From Flavobacteriales bacterium (GTDB taxonomy: Bacteria > Bacteroidota > Bacteroidia > Flavobacteriales > Flavobacteriaceae): a stretch of 43,791 bases of DNA. The notes under the pieces are model-generated. The model was given only the letters and a program-made list of their open reading frames with translations. It was not told where the DNA came from and ran no database searches. Shown in pieces: positions 10,422 through 22,700 of this stretch. A program made the position numbers and the translations under genes. Location: the NCBI GenBank assembly GCA_024641135.1, contig JAHEDS010000001.1:1-43791 (forward strand), given 5' to 3'. Numbering within the stretch: the stretch's first letter is position 1; each line of letters starts with the position of its first letter.

Positions 10422-11150
10422 TTACTTTCTACGACGTGGTTTACCAGTATTGGCTCCACCACGACCCGTTGCTCCACTTTTTCCTTGCTTTTTGGACATT
10501 CCAACTAGCGGAGAAAGCTCTCTTTTACCATATACTTCGCCTTTCATAATCCATACTTTAACACCCAATCTACCGTAAGTAGTGTGTGCCTCAACTAAAG
10601 CATAGTCAATATCGGCTCTAAAAGTTGATAAAGGAATACGTCCTTCTTTGTAGTGTTCTGAACGTGCCATTTCAGCACCATTTAAACGACCACTAATTTG
10701 AACTTTAATTCCTTCAGCATTCATTCGCATAGTCGCAGCAATTGCCATTTTTATAGCACGTCTATAAGAAATTCTATTCTCAATTTGACGAGCAATGCTT
10801 GATGCTACTAAAAATGCGTCAAGTTCAGGTCTCTTAATTTCAAAGATGTTAATCTGAACTTCTTTTCCAGTAATTTTCTTAAGCTCTTCTTTTAACTTGT
10901 CTACCTCTTGACCGCCTTTACCAATAATGATACCTGGACGAGCCGTTGTGATAGTAACGGTTACAAGTTTTAAAGTTCTTTCAATAATTACTCTTGATAC
11001 ACTAGCTTTAGATAAACGTACATGTACGTATTTTCTAATTTTATCGTCTTCGGCAAGCTTATCTCCATAATCATTACCTCCGTACCAGTTAGATTCCCAT
11101 CCTCTGATAATACCTAAGCGATTTCCGATTGGATTTGTTTTTTGTCCCAT
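10422..11150 (-). CDS. rpsC: 30S ribosomal protein S3
   Basis: [27 protein letters not shown] domain [14 protein letters not shown]. Confidence 0.98.
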   Translation of the reverse strand: MGQKTNPIGNRLGIIRGWESNWYGGNDYGDKLAEDDKIRKYVHVRLSKASVSRVIIERTLKLVTVTITTARPGIIIGKGGQEVDKLKEELKKITGKEVQINIFEIKRPELDAFLVASSIARQIENRISYRRAIKMAIAATMRMNAEGIKVQISGRLNGAEMARSEHYKEGRIPLSTFRADIDYALVEAHTTYGRLGVKVWIMKGEVYGKRELSPLVGMSKKQGKSGATGRGGANTGKPRRRK

Positions 11151-11159
11151 ACTTCTATC

Positions 11160-11567
11160 TTAGCTTTGTGTGTTATTGTTAGCTCCAACTACTAATGTAA
11201 CGTGGTTAGAACGTTTTCTAATTCTGTGTGCGCGACCTTGAGGTGCTGGACGTAATCTTTTTAACATTGCGCCTCCGTCAACTCTAATCTCTTTTACTAC
11301 TAATTCGGCATCTTCAATACTTGCTTCTTCGTTTTTAGACTGCCAGTTAGCAATTGCTGATAACAACAATTTTTCTAATTTACTTGAAGCTTCTTTTTGA
11401 TTGAATTTCAAAATATTAAGCGCTTTTTCTACGCGTTCACCTCTTACTAAATCGGCTACTAAACGCATTTTTCTTGGTGATGTAGGACAATTATTAAGTT
11501 TAGCAAAAGCAACTTGCTTGTTTGCTTCCTTAATAGCGTCTGCCATTTGTTTTTTACGACTTCCCAT
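11160..11567 (-). CDS. rplV: 50S ribosomal protein L22
   Basis: [27 protein letters not shown] ... [17 protein letters not shown]. Confidence 0.98.
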   Translation of the reverse strand: MGSRKKQMADAIKEANKQVAFAKLNNCPTSPRKMRLVADLVRGERVEKALNILKFNQKEASSKLEKLLLSAIANWQSKNEEASIEDAELVVKEIRVDGGAMLKRLRPAPQGRAHRIRKRSNHVTLVVGANNNTQS

Positions 11568-11573
11568 TGCTTA

Positions 11574-11852
11574 CTATTTTTTACCTTTATTTTTAGCACC
11601 AGCATGACCTCTAAATGATCTTGTTGGTGAAAACTCTCCTAATTTATGACCTACCATGTTTTCAGTTACATACACTGGTACAAACTGACGGCCATTATGA
11701 ACTGCTATTGTTTGACCAACAAAATCTGGAGTAATCATACTTGCTCTTGACCAAGTTTTGATTACTGTTTTTTTGTTTGATTCAACATTAACTGCTACTT
11801 TTTTATCTAATTTATAATGAACGTAAGGTCCTTTTTTTAATGATCTTGCCAT
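11574..11852 (-). CDS. rpsS: 30S ribosomal protein S19
   Basis: [18 protein letters not shown] ... [19 protein letters not shown]. Confidence 0.98.
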   Translation of the reverse strand: MARSLKKGPYVHYKLDKKVAVNVESNKKTVIKTWSRASMITPDFVGQTIAVHNGRQFVPVYVTENMVGHKLGEFSPTRSFRGHAGAKNKGKK

Positions 11853-11855
11853 GTC

Positions 11856-12680
11856 TTATTTCTTTCTACGTTCTACAATATATTTATTACTTGGATTCTT
11901 TTTAGAACGAGTTCTATATCCTTTTGCAGGAATACCATTTCTTGAACGTGGATGTCCTCCTGAAGATTTACCTTCACCACCACCCATTGGATGGTCAACA
12001 GGGTTCATTACTACTGGTCTAGTTCTCGGTCTTCTACCTAACCATCTTGTTCTACCTGCTTTACCAGATACTAACAATTGATGATCTGAGTTTGAAACAA
12101 CTCCAATAGTAGCTAAACAATTAACAAGTATTAATCTTGTTTCACCAGAAGGTAATTTAATTGTTGCAAACTTACCATCTCTTGCCATTAACTGAGCAAA
12201 AGCACCAGCACTACGAGCCATAATCGCTCCTTGACCAGGTCTTAACTCTACACAAGAAATAATAGTTCCTAAAGGAATTTGACTTAAAGGCATTGCATTT
12301 CCAATTTCCGGAGCAACATCGTCTCCTGAAACTACAGTTTGACCAACTTGTAAACCGTTTTGAGCAATGATATATCTTTTTTCGCCGTCTTGATAATTCA
12401 ATAACGCGATAAAAGCGGTTCTGTTTGGATCATATTCTATTGATTTCACTTCAGCAGGAATTCCTGCTTTGTTTCTTTTAAAATCAATAATACGATACTT
12501 TCTCTTGTGACCACCACCTATGTAGCGCATGGTCATTTTTCCTTGACTGTTTCTACCACCAGACCTTTTGTTCGGAGCTATTAAACTTTTCTCCGGCTTA
12601 TCAGTAGTAATGGCGTCAAATCCATTTACTACTCTAAATCGCTGTCCTGGTGTGATTGGTTTTAATTTTCTTACTGACAT
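11856..12680 (-). CDS. rplB: 50S ribosomal protein L2
   Basis: [29 protein letters not shown] ... [21 protein letters not shown]. Confidence 0.98.
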   Translation of the reverse strand: MSVRKLKPITPGQRFRVVNGFDAITTDKPEKSLIAPNKRSGGRNSQGKMTMRYIGGGHKRKYRIIDFKRNKAGIPAEVKSIEYDPNRTAFIALLNYQDGEKRYIIAQNGLQVGQTVVSGDDVAPEIGNAMPLSQIPLGTIISCVELRPGQGAIMARSAGAFAQLMARDGKFATIKLPSGETRLILVNCLATIGVVSNSDHQLLVSGKAGRTRWLGRRPRTRPVVMNPVDHPMGGGEGKSSGGHPRSRNGIPAKGYRTRSKKNPSNKYIVERRKK

Positions 12681-12690
12681 TTTTGTCTAA

Positions 12691-12981
12691 TTACATGTTA
12701 CTGTATAAATCAATCATTTCACCTTCCGCCAGTTGTACAATTGCTTTTTTAACAGCATTTGTTTTACCATGTTGAATACCTGTTTTTGTATAACGGGTTC
12801 TTCTTTCTGGACGGACATTTATAGTACGAACTTTTTCAACAGAAACACCATAAACAGCTTCCACTGCTTTTTTAATTTCCACCTTGTTCGCCTTAGTATT
12901 CACAGCAAATGTATAGCAGTTGTTCACTTCGCTATTAGCAGTTGCTTTTTCTGTGATTATAGGTTTAATTAAGATACTCAT
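12691..12981 (-). CDS. rplW: 50S ribosomal protein L23
   Basis: MSILIKPIITEKATANSEVNNCYTFAVNTKANKVEIKKAVEAVYGVSVEKVRTINV. Confidence 0.98.
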   Translation of the reverse strand: MSILIKPIITEKATANSEVNNCYTFAVNTKANKVEIKKAVEAVYGVSVEKVRTINVRPERRTRYTKTGIQHGKTNAVKKAIVQLAEGEMIDLYSNM

Positions 12982-12988
12982 CTGTTCC

Positions 12989-13618
12989 TTATTTACTTAA
13001 ATTCGATTCAATTCCTTCTAAAGAGCTCTCTAAAAGCACAATCTGATTTGCATTTAAAATCTTGTAAGTGCTTAATTCTGTGTTAGTTATAACTTCAGAC
13101 CCTTTGAAATTGCGTGACGACAAATATACATTATTATTTGAAGCCCCCAACACAAAGAGAGATTTTTTGTTTTCTAAGTTTAAAGCTTTTAAAACCGCAG
13201 TGAAATTTTTGGTTTTTGGAGCATCAAAATTAAAGTCTTCTAAAACAACAATTGACTTCTCTCCTGCTTTAATACTTAAGGCTGATTTACGTGCTAAACG
13301 CTTTAAGCTTTTATTAAGTTTGAAGCTATAATTTCTTGGTCTTGGACCGAACATACGACCACCACCTTTAAAAACTCCTGACTTAATGCTACCAGCTCTC
13401 GCTGTACCAGTTCCTTTTTGCTTTTTAATCTTACGTGTACTTCCAGAAATCTCAGCTCTTTCTTTCGATTTATGAGTTCCTTGTCTTTGATTTGCTAAAT
13501 ATTGTTTAACATCCAAATATACCGCGTGATTATTAGGCTCAATAGCAAACACATCTTGAGAAAGCTCTGCTTTTCTACCTGTGTCTTTTCCGTTTATATC
13601 TAAAACTGCTACTTTCAT
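12989..13618 (-). CDS. rplD: 50S ribosomal protein L4
   Basis: [45 protein letters not shown]. Confidence 0.98.
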   Translation of the reverse strand: MKVAVLDINGKDTGRKAELSQDVFAIEPNNHAVYLDVKQYLANQRQGTHKSKERAEISGSTRKIKKQKGTGTARAGSIKSGVFKGGGRMFGPRPRNYSFKLNKSLKRLARKSALSIKAGEKSIVVLEDFNFDAPKTKNFTAVLKALNLENKKSLFVLGASNNNVYLSSRNFKGSEVITNTELSTYKILNANQIVLLESSLEGIESNLSK

Positions 13619-14235
13619 TATTTTCTAATAATTACATAAGAGTTTTTATGTCCAGGTACACAACCTTTCACTACAAGTAGATTCTTTTCAGCAACTACTT
13701 TTAAAACTCTTAAATTTTCAACTTTTACATTATCACCACCCATTCTTCCTGCCATACGCATTCCTTTGAATACTCTAGAAGGATACGAAGATGCTCCTAC
13801 AGAACCAGGCGCTCTTAAACGGTTGTGTTGACCGTGAGTAGCTTGACCTACACCACCAAATCCATGGCGTTTTACAACACCCTGAAATCCTTTTCCTTTT
13901 GACACACCAGCGATGTCAACAAATTCACCTTCTATAAAGTGCTCAACAGTGATTGCATCACCTAATTTGTACTCCTTATCAAAACCTTTAAATTCAACGA
14001 TTTTGCGTTTTACAGAAGTCCCTGCTTTTTTAGCGTGACCTTGGTCAGCTTTAGTAGCACTTTTTTCTGTCGCGTCATCGAAACCTAACTGAACAGCTTT
14101 GTAGCCATCCACTTCTTCAGTTCTGACTTGGGTAACGATACATGGTCCAGCTTCAATAACTGTACAAGGAATATTTTTCCCGTTGCTATCAAAGATGCTG
14201 GTCATACCGATTTTTTTTCCAATTAACCCAGACAT
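13618..14235 (-). CDS. rplC: 50S ribosomal protein L3
   Basis: [37 protein letters not shown] ... [18 protein letters not shown]. Confidence 0.98.
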   Translation of the reverse strand: MSGLIGKKIGMTSIFDSNGKNIPCTVIEAGPCIVTQVRTEEVDGYKAVQLGFDDATEKSATKADQGHAKKAGTSVKRKIVEFKGFDKEYKLGDAITVEHFIEGEFVDIAGVSKGKGFQGVVKRHGFGGVGQATHGQHNRLRAPGSVGASSYPSRVFKGMRMAGRMGGDNVKVENLRVLKVVAEKNLLVVKGCVPGHKNSYVIIRK

Positions 14236-14264
14236 AATTATTTATTTAATTTATTACTTACTTA

Positions 14265-14301
14265 TTTAAAAAACTCAGGGTCGAAATACGTTCAACCCTG
14301 A
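14265..14301 (-). terminator. Terminator-like hairpin plus U-run between rpsJ and rplC (candidate attenuator)
   Basis: Stem TCAGGGT (14275-14281) / ACCCTGA (14295-14301), followed on the minus strand by G then T6 (aaaaaac at 14268-14274). Confidence 0.55.
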
Positions 14302-14373
14302 ATGTATTTTTACCGTTTTTCCTTCGCTCGCAGCTTAGGACATGTTTTCAAGGAAACTCCCTTGATATACTAA

Positions 14374-14679
14374 CTATACTTTAATCTCTACTTCTACACC
14401 ACTTGGCAATTCTAGTTTCATCAAAGCATCAATAGTTTTTGATGATGAACTATAAATATCAAGTAATCTCTTATAAGAACTTAACTGAAATTGCTCTCTA
14501 GACTTTTTATTTACGTGCGGAGAACGCAATACAGTGAAAATTTTCTTGTGAGTTGGTAATGGAATAGGACCTGTTACTACAGCACCAGTACTTTTTACCG
14601 TTTTTACAATCTTATCTGCAGACTTATCTACTAAGTTGTGATCGTAAGACTTTAATTTTATTCTTATTTTTTGACTCAT
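14374..14679 (-). CDS. rpsJ: 30S ribosomal protein S10
   Basis: [64 protein letters not shown]. Confidence 0.98.
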   Translation of the reverse strand: MSQKIRIKLKSYDHNLVDKSADKIVKTVKSTGAVVTGPIPLPTHKKIFTVLRSPHVNKKSREQFQLSSYKRLLDIYSSSSKTIDALMKLELPSGVEVEIKV

Positions 14680-14691
14680 TTTCTTAACTTT

Positions 14692-16818
14692 TTAAGATTG
14701 TACACCTTTAGCTTCTTTGATAACTTCTTCAGAAATATTTGAAGGTGTCTCAGCATAATGTGAAAACTCCATTGTTGATGTTGCACGACCAGAAGATAAT
14801 GTTCTTAATGTCGTTACATATCCAAACATTTCAGAAAGTGGCACTTCAGCTTTAATAGTTTTAGCACCTGCTCTATCACCCATATCATTAACTTGACCAC
14901 GACGACGGTTTAAGTCACCAACAATATCACCCATATTTTCTTCTGGCGTAATAACTTCAAGTTTCATGATAGGCTCAAGAATTACAGCCCCAGCTTGTTT
15001 AGCAACAGCTTTGAAACCTAACTTAGCTGCTAATTCAAATGATAATGCATCAGAATCCACAGCATGGAAAGATCCATCTGTAAGCGTTACTTTCATACTA
15101 TCTACTTCAAATCCTGCTAAAGGACCATTAGCCATGGCTTGTTTAAATCCTTTTTCAACAGAAGGGATATATTCTTTTGGTACGTTACCTCCTTTTACGT
15201 TGTTAACAAACTCAAGACCAACTTTTCCGTCTTCTGCTGGTTCCAATGTAAATACGATATCAGCAAATTTACCACGTCCACCAGATTGTTTTTTGTAAAC
15301 CTCTCTGTGGTTAGCAACTTTTGTAATAGCTTCTTTATATTCAACCTGTGGTTTACCTTGATTTACTTCAACCTTAAACTCACGTCTTAAACGATCAACA
15401 ATAATATCTAAGTGTAACTCACCCATACCAGAGATAATAGTTTGTCCACTAGCCTCATCTGTACGTACTTGGAAAGTAGGATCTTCTTCAGCTAATTTAG
15501 CTAAAGACATACCTAACTTATCAACATCTGCTTTTGTTTTAGGTTCAACCGCGATACCAATTACTGGCTCAGGAAACACCATACTTTCTAAAACAATAGG
15601 ATGTTTTTCAGAAGTTAATGTATCTCCAGTTTTAATATCTTTAAAACCTACAGCCGCACCTATATCTCCTGCTTCAATAAAATCAATAGCATTTTGCTTA
15701 TTGGCATGCATCTGATAGATACGTGAAATACGTTCTTTATTACCAGAACGATTATTTAATACGTAAGATCCAGCATCTAAACGACCTGAATAAGCACGGA
15801 AGAATGCTAAACGTCCCACGAAAGGATCGGTAGCAATTTTAAACGCTAACGCAGCAAATGGTTCCTTTACATCTGGCTTACGAATTTCTTGTTTTTCAGT
15901 ATCAGGATTAATACCAATAATACCTTCTTTATCCATTGGAGATGGTAAATAACGGCATACTGCATCTAATAAAAACTGAACTCCTTTATTTTTAAACGAA
16001 GAACCACAAATCATTGGAATGATTGCCATATCCATCACGGCAGCTCTTAAGGCTGCATGAATTTCATCTTCTGTGATTGAATTTTCATCTTCCATGAACT
16101 TCTCAAGTAAGTTCTCATCATAGGTAGCTACTTCTTCAATAAGTTTTGCTCTATATTCTTTAGCTTCAGCTTTTAATTCCTCAGGTATTTCAATAACATC
16201 AAACGTCGCTCCTTGTGTTTCATCATGCCACACAATAGCTCTGTTTTTTACTAAATCAACTACACCTTTAAAATCTATTTCTTCACCAATTGGTAAAACG
16301 ATAGGCACTGCATTAGAACCTAACATTTCTTTTACCTGAGTGTTAACCATCATAAAATCAGATCCTTGACGATCCATTTTGTTAACAAACCCAATTCTTG
16401 GCACTTTATAGTTATCAGCTAATCTCCAGTTAGTTTCAGATTGTGGCTCAACACCATCAACTGCACTAAATAAGAATACTAACCCATCTAATACACGTAA
16501 CGAACGGTTTACTTCAACCGTAAAGTCAACGTGACCAGGAGTGTCAATAATATTAAAATGGTAACTATTTGCATTGTCTGCAGGAACGCCATTTACTCTA
16601 GGAAATATCCATTCACAGGTTGTAGCCGCAGAGGTAATTGTAATACCACGCTCTTGTTCTTGCTCCATCCAGTCCATAGTTGCCGCACCATCGTGCACTT
16701 CACCTATTTTATGTGATACTCCGGTATAGTAAAGAACTCGCTCTGTTGTTGTTGTTTTACCAGCATCAATATGAGCAGCAATTCCTATATTTCTTGTATA
16801 TTTTAAATCTCTTGCCAT
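14692..16818 (-). CDS. fusA: Elongation factor G
   Basis: [34 protein letters not shown]; 708 aa. Confidence 0.98.
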   Translation of the reverse strand: MARDLKYTRNIGIAAHIDAGKTTTTERVLYYTGVSHKIGEVHDGAATMDWMEQEQERGITITSAATTCEWIFPRVNGVPADNANSYHFNIIDTPGHVDFTVEVNRSLRVLDGLVFLFSAVDGVEPQSETNWRLADNYKVPRIGFVNKMDRQGSDFMMVNTQVKEMLGSNAVPIVLPIGEEIDFKGVVDLVKNRAIVWHDETQGATFDVIEIPEELKAEAKEYRAKLIEEVATYDENLLEKFMEDENSITEDEIHAALRAAVMDMAIIPMICGSSFKNKGVQFLLDAVCRYLPSPMDKEGIIGINPDTEKQEIRKPDVKEPFAALAFKIATDPFVGRLAFFRAYSGRLDAGSYVLNNRSGNKERISRIYQMHANKQNAIDFIEAGDIGAAVGFKDIKTGDTLTSEKHPIVLESMVFPEPVIGIAVEPKTKADVDKLGMSLAKLAEEDPTFQVRTDEASGQTIISGMGELHLDIIVDRLRREFKVEVNQGKPQVEYKEAITKVANHREVYKKQSGGRGKFADIVFTLEPAEDGKVGLEFVNNVKGGNVPKEYIPSVEKGFKQAMANGPLAGFEVDSMKVTLTDGSFHAVDSDALSFELAAKLGFKAVAKQAGAVILEPIMKLEVITPEENMGDIVGDLNRRRGQVNDMGDRAGAKTIKAEVPLSEMFGYVTTLRTLSSGRATSTMEFSHYAETPSNISEEVIKEAKGVQS

Positions 16819-16824
16819 TTCCTA

Positions 16825-17301
16825 TTAAAATCTAAAGTGAGAGAACGCTTTGTTTGCCTCTGCCATTTTATGAGTGTCAACTCGTTTCTTAACAGCTGCT
16901 CCTTCTTCTTTAGCTGCTGCTATAATTTCTGAAGCAAGTCTTTGTGACATTGATTTTTCATTTCTTTTACGTGAATAGCTAATAAGCCATTTCATAGCCG
17001 TTGAAACTTTACGGTCTGGACGTATTTGCATTGGAATTTGAAATGTAGCACCACCTACTCTACGACTACGTACTTCTACGTGAGGCATAACGTTAGATAA
17101 AGCATCTTTCCAAACTTCAAGAGCTGTTTTTTCTTCGTCCGTTTTCTTTGTTTCTACAATATCCATTGCATCATAGAACACTTTAAAAGCTACTGACTTT
17201 TTACCGTCCCACATCATCATGTTCACGAAACGAGTCACTAACTGATCGTTAAAACGTGGATCTGGTAAAAGCGGTCTTTTTTTCGCTTGTCTTTTTCTCA
17301 T
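16825..17301 (-). CDS. rpsG: 30S ribosomal protein S7
   Basis: [27 protein letters not shown] ... [18 protein letters not shown]. Confidence 0.98.
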   Translation of the reverse strand: MRKRQAKKRPLLPDPRFNDQLVTRFVNMMMWDGKKSVAFKVFYDAMDIVETKKTDEEKTALEVWKDALSNVMPHVEVRSRRVGGATFQIPMQIRPDRKVSTAMKWLISYSRKRNEKSMSQRLASEIIAAAKEEGAAVKKRVDTHKMAEANKAFSHFRF

Positions 17302-17324
17302 GTCTTCTTCTTAAAGTTTTTTAA

Positions 17325-17699
17325 TTACTTCTTAGGGCGTTTTGCACCATACTTAGATCTACGTTGTGTTCTACCTGCAACACCTGCTGTGTCTAAGGCA
17401 CCACGAACAATGTGATATCTAACTCCTGGTAAATCTTTTACCCTTCCACCTCTAACCAATACTATCGAGTGCTCTTGTAAATTGTGTCCTTCACCTGGGA
17501 TGTATGCGTTTACTTCATTACCATTAGTTAACCTAACCCTTGCAACTTTACGCATTGCTGAGTTTGGTTTTTTAGGTGTTGTCGTATAAACACGAGTACA
17601 TACTCCACGTCTTTGCGGACACGAATCTAAAGCAGCCGATTTACTCTTCTTGGTTATTTTGGCTCTTCCTATTCGTACTAATTGTGAAATTGTTGGCAT
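17325..17699 (-). CDS. rpsL: 30S ribosomal protein S12
   Basis: [21 protein letters not shown] ... [38 protein letters not shown]. Confidence 0.98.
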   Translation of the reverse strand: MPTISQLVRIGRAKITKKSKSAALDSCPQRRGVCTRVYTTTPKKPNSAMRKVARVRLTNGNEVNAYIPGEGHNLQEHSIVLVRGGRVKDLPGVRYHIVRGALDTAGVAGRTQRRSKYGAKRPKK

Positions 17700-17742
17700 A
17701 TAATTTATATGTTTATTTAAATTACCTCTGTTTAGAGGGCTG

Positions 17743-17773
17743 CAAATGTAGAAATAAAAAAGTATTTTTCAAA
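17743..17773 (-). promoter_or_regulatory. Bacteroidetes-type sigma-A promoter of the ribosomal supercluster
   Basis: TTTG (17773-17770), 19-nt spacer, TACATTTG (17750-17743): exact match to the TTG/TAnnTTTG consensus, about 45 nt upstream of the rpsL ATG. Confidence 0.85.
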
Positions 17774-17869
17774 CCCTAATTGATTAATTTTCAAGAGAAT
17801 TTAAAAATTACTAGATATGCTATATTATAAATGCTGTTTTTCCGTTAGTTTTACACTGTATAAATCCTA

Positions 17870-19573
17870 ATGATAGTTGTGCAAAAAACCATACTTTTTC
17901 TTTTTACCATTTGCCTGCTTTTTTCATCAAAAGTATTTTCTCAAAACCTAAATCTTAAACTCAACAGTAGTAATGAAAGGGAGAATCAAGTGATTGATTC
18001 TATTGGATATTTAAAAATTCATAAAAATTACAGCTCTATTATTTCTGAATTAGATTCCATTCAAAGCAAACTTTTTAAAATTGGTTATATTGAAAGTACC
18101 TACTCGGAAATTCAAAAAGAAAACGACTCATTATTATTGGTGAAATTCGATTTAAAAAAGAAATTTCACACCATATATATATATTACAACCAAAAAGAAA
18201 TAAACCACGCTCTTTTAAAGTCTGTTTCAAAAAAAATAAATCCATCCTACTTTGAGTTGCCAGTATCACAAATTGAAAAAGCTTTAAATTTATTAAACAG
18301 TAAAATTTCTGATAAAGGCGACCCCTTTTCAAAATTAACTTTATCAAATATTAAAACGGATGCTAGCGGTATTATAGAAGCAGATTTAATAGTAAATTCT
18401 AAAGATCAAAAAAGAAATATTAATTCTATCATCATTAAAGGGTATGAAAAATTCCCAAGATCGTTTTTAAACCAATATCTAAAAATTAAACCAAAGCAAT
18501 CCTTTGATTTAACAACCATCAAAAAGAAAGCAGAAAAATTAAACACCCTAAGATTTGTTAAACAAATAAAACAACCTGAAGTTTTATTTACAAAAGACTC
18601 TACTATATTATATATGTATATTGAAAAATCAAAAAGCAATATGTTTGATGGGTTTTTAGGGTTTGGAACCAACGAAGACACCAATAAACTGGACTTTAAC
18701 GGTTATTTAAATTTAAATCTTGTTAATAATTTAAATTACGGAGAATCTTTAGGGCTACAATATAAAAGTACGCAAGGCAATCAAAAGTTTTTTCAGACTG
18801 ATATAAGCATGCCATATTTATTAAAAACACCTCTTGGGATTGATTTACAACTTTACATTTTTAAACAAGATTCAACTTTTACTACCATCAACCAATCTGC
18901 TAAAATTAATTACCAAGTAACTTCAAACCATAAATTATTTACTGGCATTAAAGCAACGGAATCTAATAATCTTTTAAATACTGCAACCACCAAACCCATA
19001 TCGGACTACAAATCTAATTACTTCACAGTTGCTTATCAATACACCTTACCTCAATATTACAATTTACTATTTCCTGTAAATTCAAGTTTTTATATTGAAA
19101 CAGGATTTGGAAAAAGAAAAACTTTTGAATCTGGTATTAAACAAACGCAATTACAAATTGATGCTTTTAAAATTTTTAATTTGAATCAAAAGAACAGTTT
19201 TTATTTACGTTTTAATGGTTCGAGTCTTGTATCAGAAAATTACTTTGAAAATGAATTATATCGCTTTGGTGGTATTAATTCAATAAGAGGGTTTAATGAA
19301 AACAGCATCATAGCTACATCTTATGCCTTTGTAAATACAGAATACAGATTACTTTTAAGTCCTACCATTTATATTCATTCATTAATTGATGTTGCCTCTT
19401 TTGAAAATAAAATCACAACTACAAAAGAAAAATTATTTGCATATGGTTTCGGACTGGGTATTTTATCAAAAGGGGGCTTGTTAAAACTTAACTTTGCCAA
19501 TGGCAAAACGAATACACAAAAATTTAAGTTCTCAAACTCTCAAATTCACCTAAGCCTCACATCAAATTTTTAG
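17870..19573 (+). CDS. Omp85/BamA-like outer membrane protein (signal peptide, POTRA-like region, C-terminal beta-barrel)
   Basis: Signal peptide; VNSKDQKRNINSIIIKGYEKFPRSFLNQYLKIKPKQSFD resembles POTRA; C-terminal YRFGGINSIRGFNENSI ... FVNTEYRLLL is surface-antigen-like; ends in F. Confidence 0.75.
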   Translation: MIVVQKTILFLFTICLLFSSKVFSQNLNLKLNSSNERENQVIDSIGYLKIHKNYSSIISELDSIQSKLFKIGYIESTYSEIQKENDSLLLVKFDLKKKFHTIYIYYNQKEINHALLKSVSKKINPSYFELPVSQIEKALNLLNSKISDKGDPFSKLTLSNIKTDASGIIEADLIVNSKDQKRNINSIIIKGYEKFPRSFLNQYLKIKPKQSFDLTTIKKKAEKLNTLRFVKQIKQPEVLFTKDSTILYMYIEKSKSNMFDGFLGFGTNEDTNKLDFNGYLNLNLVNNLNYGESLGLQYKSTQGNQKFFQTDISMPYLLKTPLGIDLQLYIFKQDSTFTTINQSAKINYQVTSNHKLFTGIKATESNNLLNTATTKPISDYKSNYFTVAYQYTLPQYYNLLFPVNSSFYIETGFGKRKTFESGIKQTQLQIDAFKIFNLNQKNSFYLRFNGSSLVSENYFENELYRFGGINSIRGFNENSIIATSYAFVNTEYRLLLSPTIYIHSLIDVASFENKITTTKEKLFAYGFGLGILSKGGLLKLNFANGKTNTQKFKFSNSQIHLSLTSNF

Positions 19574-19603
19574 TGACACCCCAACAAAAACTAAAAACAT
19601 CCT

Positions 19604-19620
19604 AAAAACACCGGTTTTTT
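19604..19620 (+). terminator. Weak terminator-like hairpin after the Omp85-like gene
   Basis: AAAAAC-ACCG-GTTTTT stem-loop merging into a T-run; AT-rich and short. Confidence 0.3.
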
Positions 19621-19655
19621 ATCAAAAAATGAAGATTTTAACCAATAAAAATTGT

Positions 19656-19698
19656 TTAATTAACTTTTTATTAGGATTTTTACAAAGACTAATTCAAA
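19656..19698 (+). repeat. 43-nt upstream element shared with 25490-25532 (copy 1)
   Basis: ttaattaactttttattaGgatttttacaAAgactaattcaaa; 3 mismatches to copy 2; same distance from the susC ATG within about 1 nt. Confidence 0.85.
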
Positions 19699-19708
19699 AA
19701 AATTAAAA

Positions 19709-22700
19709 ATGAAAACAAAGTTTAGTGGAATTCTAACGCTATTACTGGCGTTTGTTGTGCAACTAACATTTGCACAAGAAAAAACTATTTCAGGAACGAT
19801 AACAGATGATGCTGGTATTCCTCTTCCTGGTGTTAGTGTTGTAATTAAAGGAACAACTAAAGGTACTCAAAGTGATTTTGATGGTAAATATTCCATCACT
19901 TCGCAAACTGGGGATGTCTTAATGTTTAGATACTTAGGTATGCAATCACAAGACCTTACCGTTGGTGCTTCAACAACAATGGATGTTATGATGTTAACAG
20001 ACATTGCTGCATTAGATGAAGTATTAGTTGTTGGTTACGGTACTGCGACAAAACAATCTTTTGCTGGAACAGCCAAAACTGTTGGAAGCGAATTGCTTGA
20101 AATTAAAAACGTTTCTAACGTTTCTCAAGCTCTTGCTGGTGAGGTTGCGGGTGTTACAGTTATTAATACGTCTGGACAACCAGGAACAACATCTACAATT
20201 AGAATTAGAGGTTACGGATCTGTAAATGGAAATCGTGACCCTCTTTATGTTGTGGATGGCGTGCCTTTTGGAGGAAGTATTAACTCCATTAACCCTTCTG
20301 ATATAAAAAGTACAACGGTATTAAAAGATGCAACGGCTACTGCAATATATGGTGCCAGAGGATCTAACGGTGTTATCTTAATTACTACAAAAGGTGGAGC
20401 TGCTACTGAAGATTATATTGAAATTGATGTTAAAAGTGGTATCAATGCTCAGATAATACCTCGATATGATGTGGTTACTTCTCCTGAAGAATATATAGGA
20501 TATGTTTGGGAAGGTCTTTATAATCGTGGTGCAATCGACGGTGTAAACCCAGTAGATTATGCAAACAATACGTTATTTACAGATGCCTATGTAAACCCTG
20601 GCTACAATCTGTGGAATGTGGCTGATGCCAGTGAATTAATTGATCCTGTAACTCATACTGTAAGAAGTGGTGTAACAAGACGTTATACCCCAGAATTATA
20701 TAAAGATTATGCTTTTGATTCAGCTTTCAGAAATGAAGGAAATTTACGTATGGGTGGCGGAGATGAAAAGACAAAATACTATGCGTCATTTGGTTATTTA
20801 AATGATGATGGTTATGTTATCAGAACCAGTTATGATCGTTATACTACACGTTTGAACGTTAACTCAAATGTTAAGGAATGGCTGAATGTTGGTGCTAATA
20901 TTGGATATGCTTACTCTGCAAGTGCTAATAATGGACAAACCAATGGGTCGGAAAACTTAACTGAATTTTCTGATAAAATGGCGCCTATTTTCCCGGTATT
21001 TTTAAGAGATGCTAATTATAATCTGGTTCCCGATCCTATTTTTGGTGGGTATCGATATGATTATGGTGCAGTTTCAGGAAAACCGCGTCCTAACGCCAAT
21101 AACCTGAACCCTATTGCTTCTACATTATTTGATGATGTTGCTTCTAAGCGTCATGAATTGAACGGTAACTTTTCAATGAATATTAAATTCAATGATAATT
21201 TAACGTTAGAAGGACGTTATGGTTTACAATATTCAAATGACCGTTATAAGTCTTATACCAACCCATTTTACGGTACCGCAGTGGGAGATGGTGGTAATTT
21301 ATTTGCTCGAGATGCTGAAAGACTATCTCAAAACTTCTTACAATTGTTACGTTACAAAAATCAATTTGGAGATCATTCCCTGGAAGTTTTGGCTGCGCAT
21401 GAAAGCACCGAATATACCTATAGTGAAGATAGCCAATACAAAGGTTTAGTTATTGTTGATGGTTTGTTAGAATTAGACAATTTTGTAAATCCACTAGGAC
21501 CACCGTCTGGTTATAGTGAAGGTTTTTCTATTGAATCCTATTTTGGTCAAGTAAACTATGACTTTGGTGATAAATACTATTTAACTGGTTCTGTTCGTCG
21601 TGACGGTTCTTCAAGATTTATAAATGAAAAATGGGGTACTTTTTACTCTGTTGGTGGTGCATGGGTCATGTCAAACGAATCTTTCTTAAAAGGAAGTAAT
21701 TTATTTACTTTCTTAAAGCTTAAAGCTTCTTATGGTGTTACTGGTGATCAAGCAGGTGTTGGCTACTATTCAGGCTATGACACTTATAATTCAAGTTTTT
21801 TAAATGGTATTTCTATATCGCCAAGATCTAATGGAAATCCAGATTTAACCTGGGAAGAATCAAAAATGTTTCAAACAGGTGTTGAATTTGGACTTGGAAA
21901 TTTCATCGATGGTTCTGTAGATTATTACGTCAAGAAAACAGATAACTTAATTTTTGATCGTAGAGTTGGACCATCTCAAGGTATCGCCATTATTACAGTT
22001 AATGATGGACAACTTCAAAACCAAGGGATTGAATTTGATTTAACAGGTCATCTATTTAACACGCCAAATTTTAAATTAGACCTTACTGTGAATGGTGAAA
22101 TAATTAATAACGAAATTACAACCATGCCATTAGAGCCTTCTACTGGATTGCCAAGAATTGTAGATACCTCTGTTTCTCCATATGGCTATTCAAAAGGTAG
22201 TTCAATTTATGACTTTTACACGCGTGAATGGGCTGGTGTTGATCCAGCAGATGGTGCACCAATGTGGTACCAATATTTCAATGATTTAAATGGAAACGGC
22301 ATCTTAGATAGCGGTGAAGATTCTATTCTTTCAATGACTAATTATCTAGATGAAAACCCGGATGCAATTGTAGCTAAACAAGTTACTAAAACCTATGCTT
22401 CTGCAACCAATAAATATGTTGGTTATTCAGCTATTCCAGATGTACGTGGTGCAATGCGTTTAGCCGGTCAATTAGGCGATTTTAATTTCTCTACACAATT
22501 CACTTATAGTATAGGTGGGTGGGCATTAGATAATCAATACGGCGAATTAATGAGTGACCGTTTTGGTGCTGCTGGAAACAATTTCCATAAAGATATAGCA
22601 AACAGATGGATGCAACCAGGCGATATTACTAATGTTCCTCTACTTTCGGATAACAAGATTGTTAATGGTACATCTGGTTCAACAAGATTCTTAACTAAAA

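Noticed and set aside
3141-17779. Plus-strand ORFs of 60-110 aa across the ribosomal genes (e.g. 9573..9845, 14966..15298, 17576..17779)
   Set aside because: Antisense shadows of highly conserved, biased coding sequence; no independent support.
18075-18684. Two minus-strand ORFs (18075..18347, 18406..18684) antisense to the Omp85-like gene
   Set aside because: AT-rich shadow ORFs with no recognisable family or promoter.
20028-20225. Short ORFs inside the susC/susD genes (also 21219..21449, 23120..23344, 26016..26216)
   Set aside because: Alternative frames within well-supported long CDSs.
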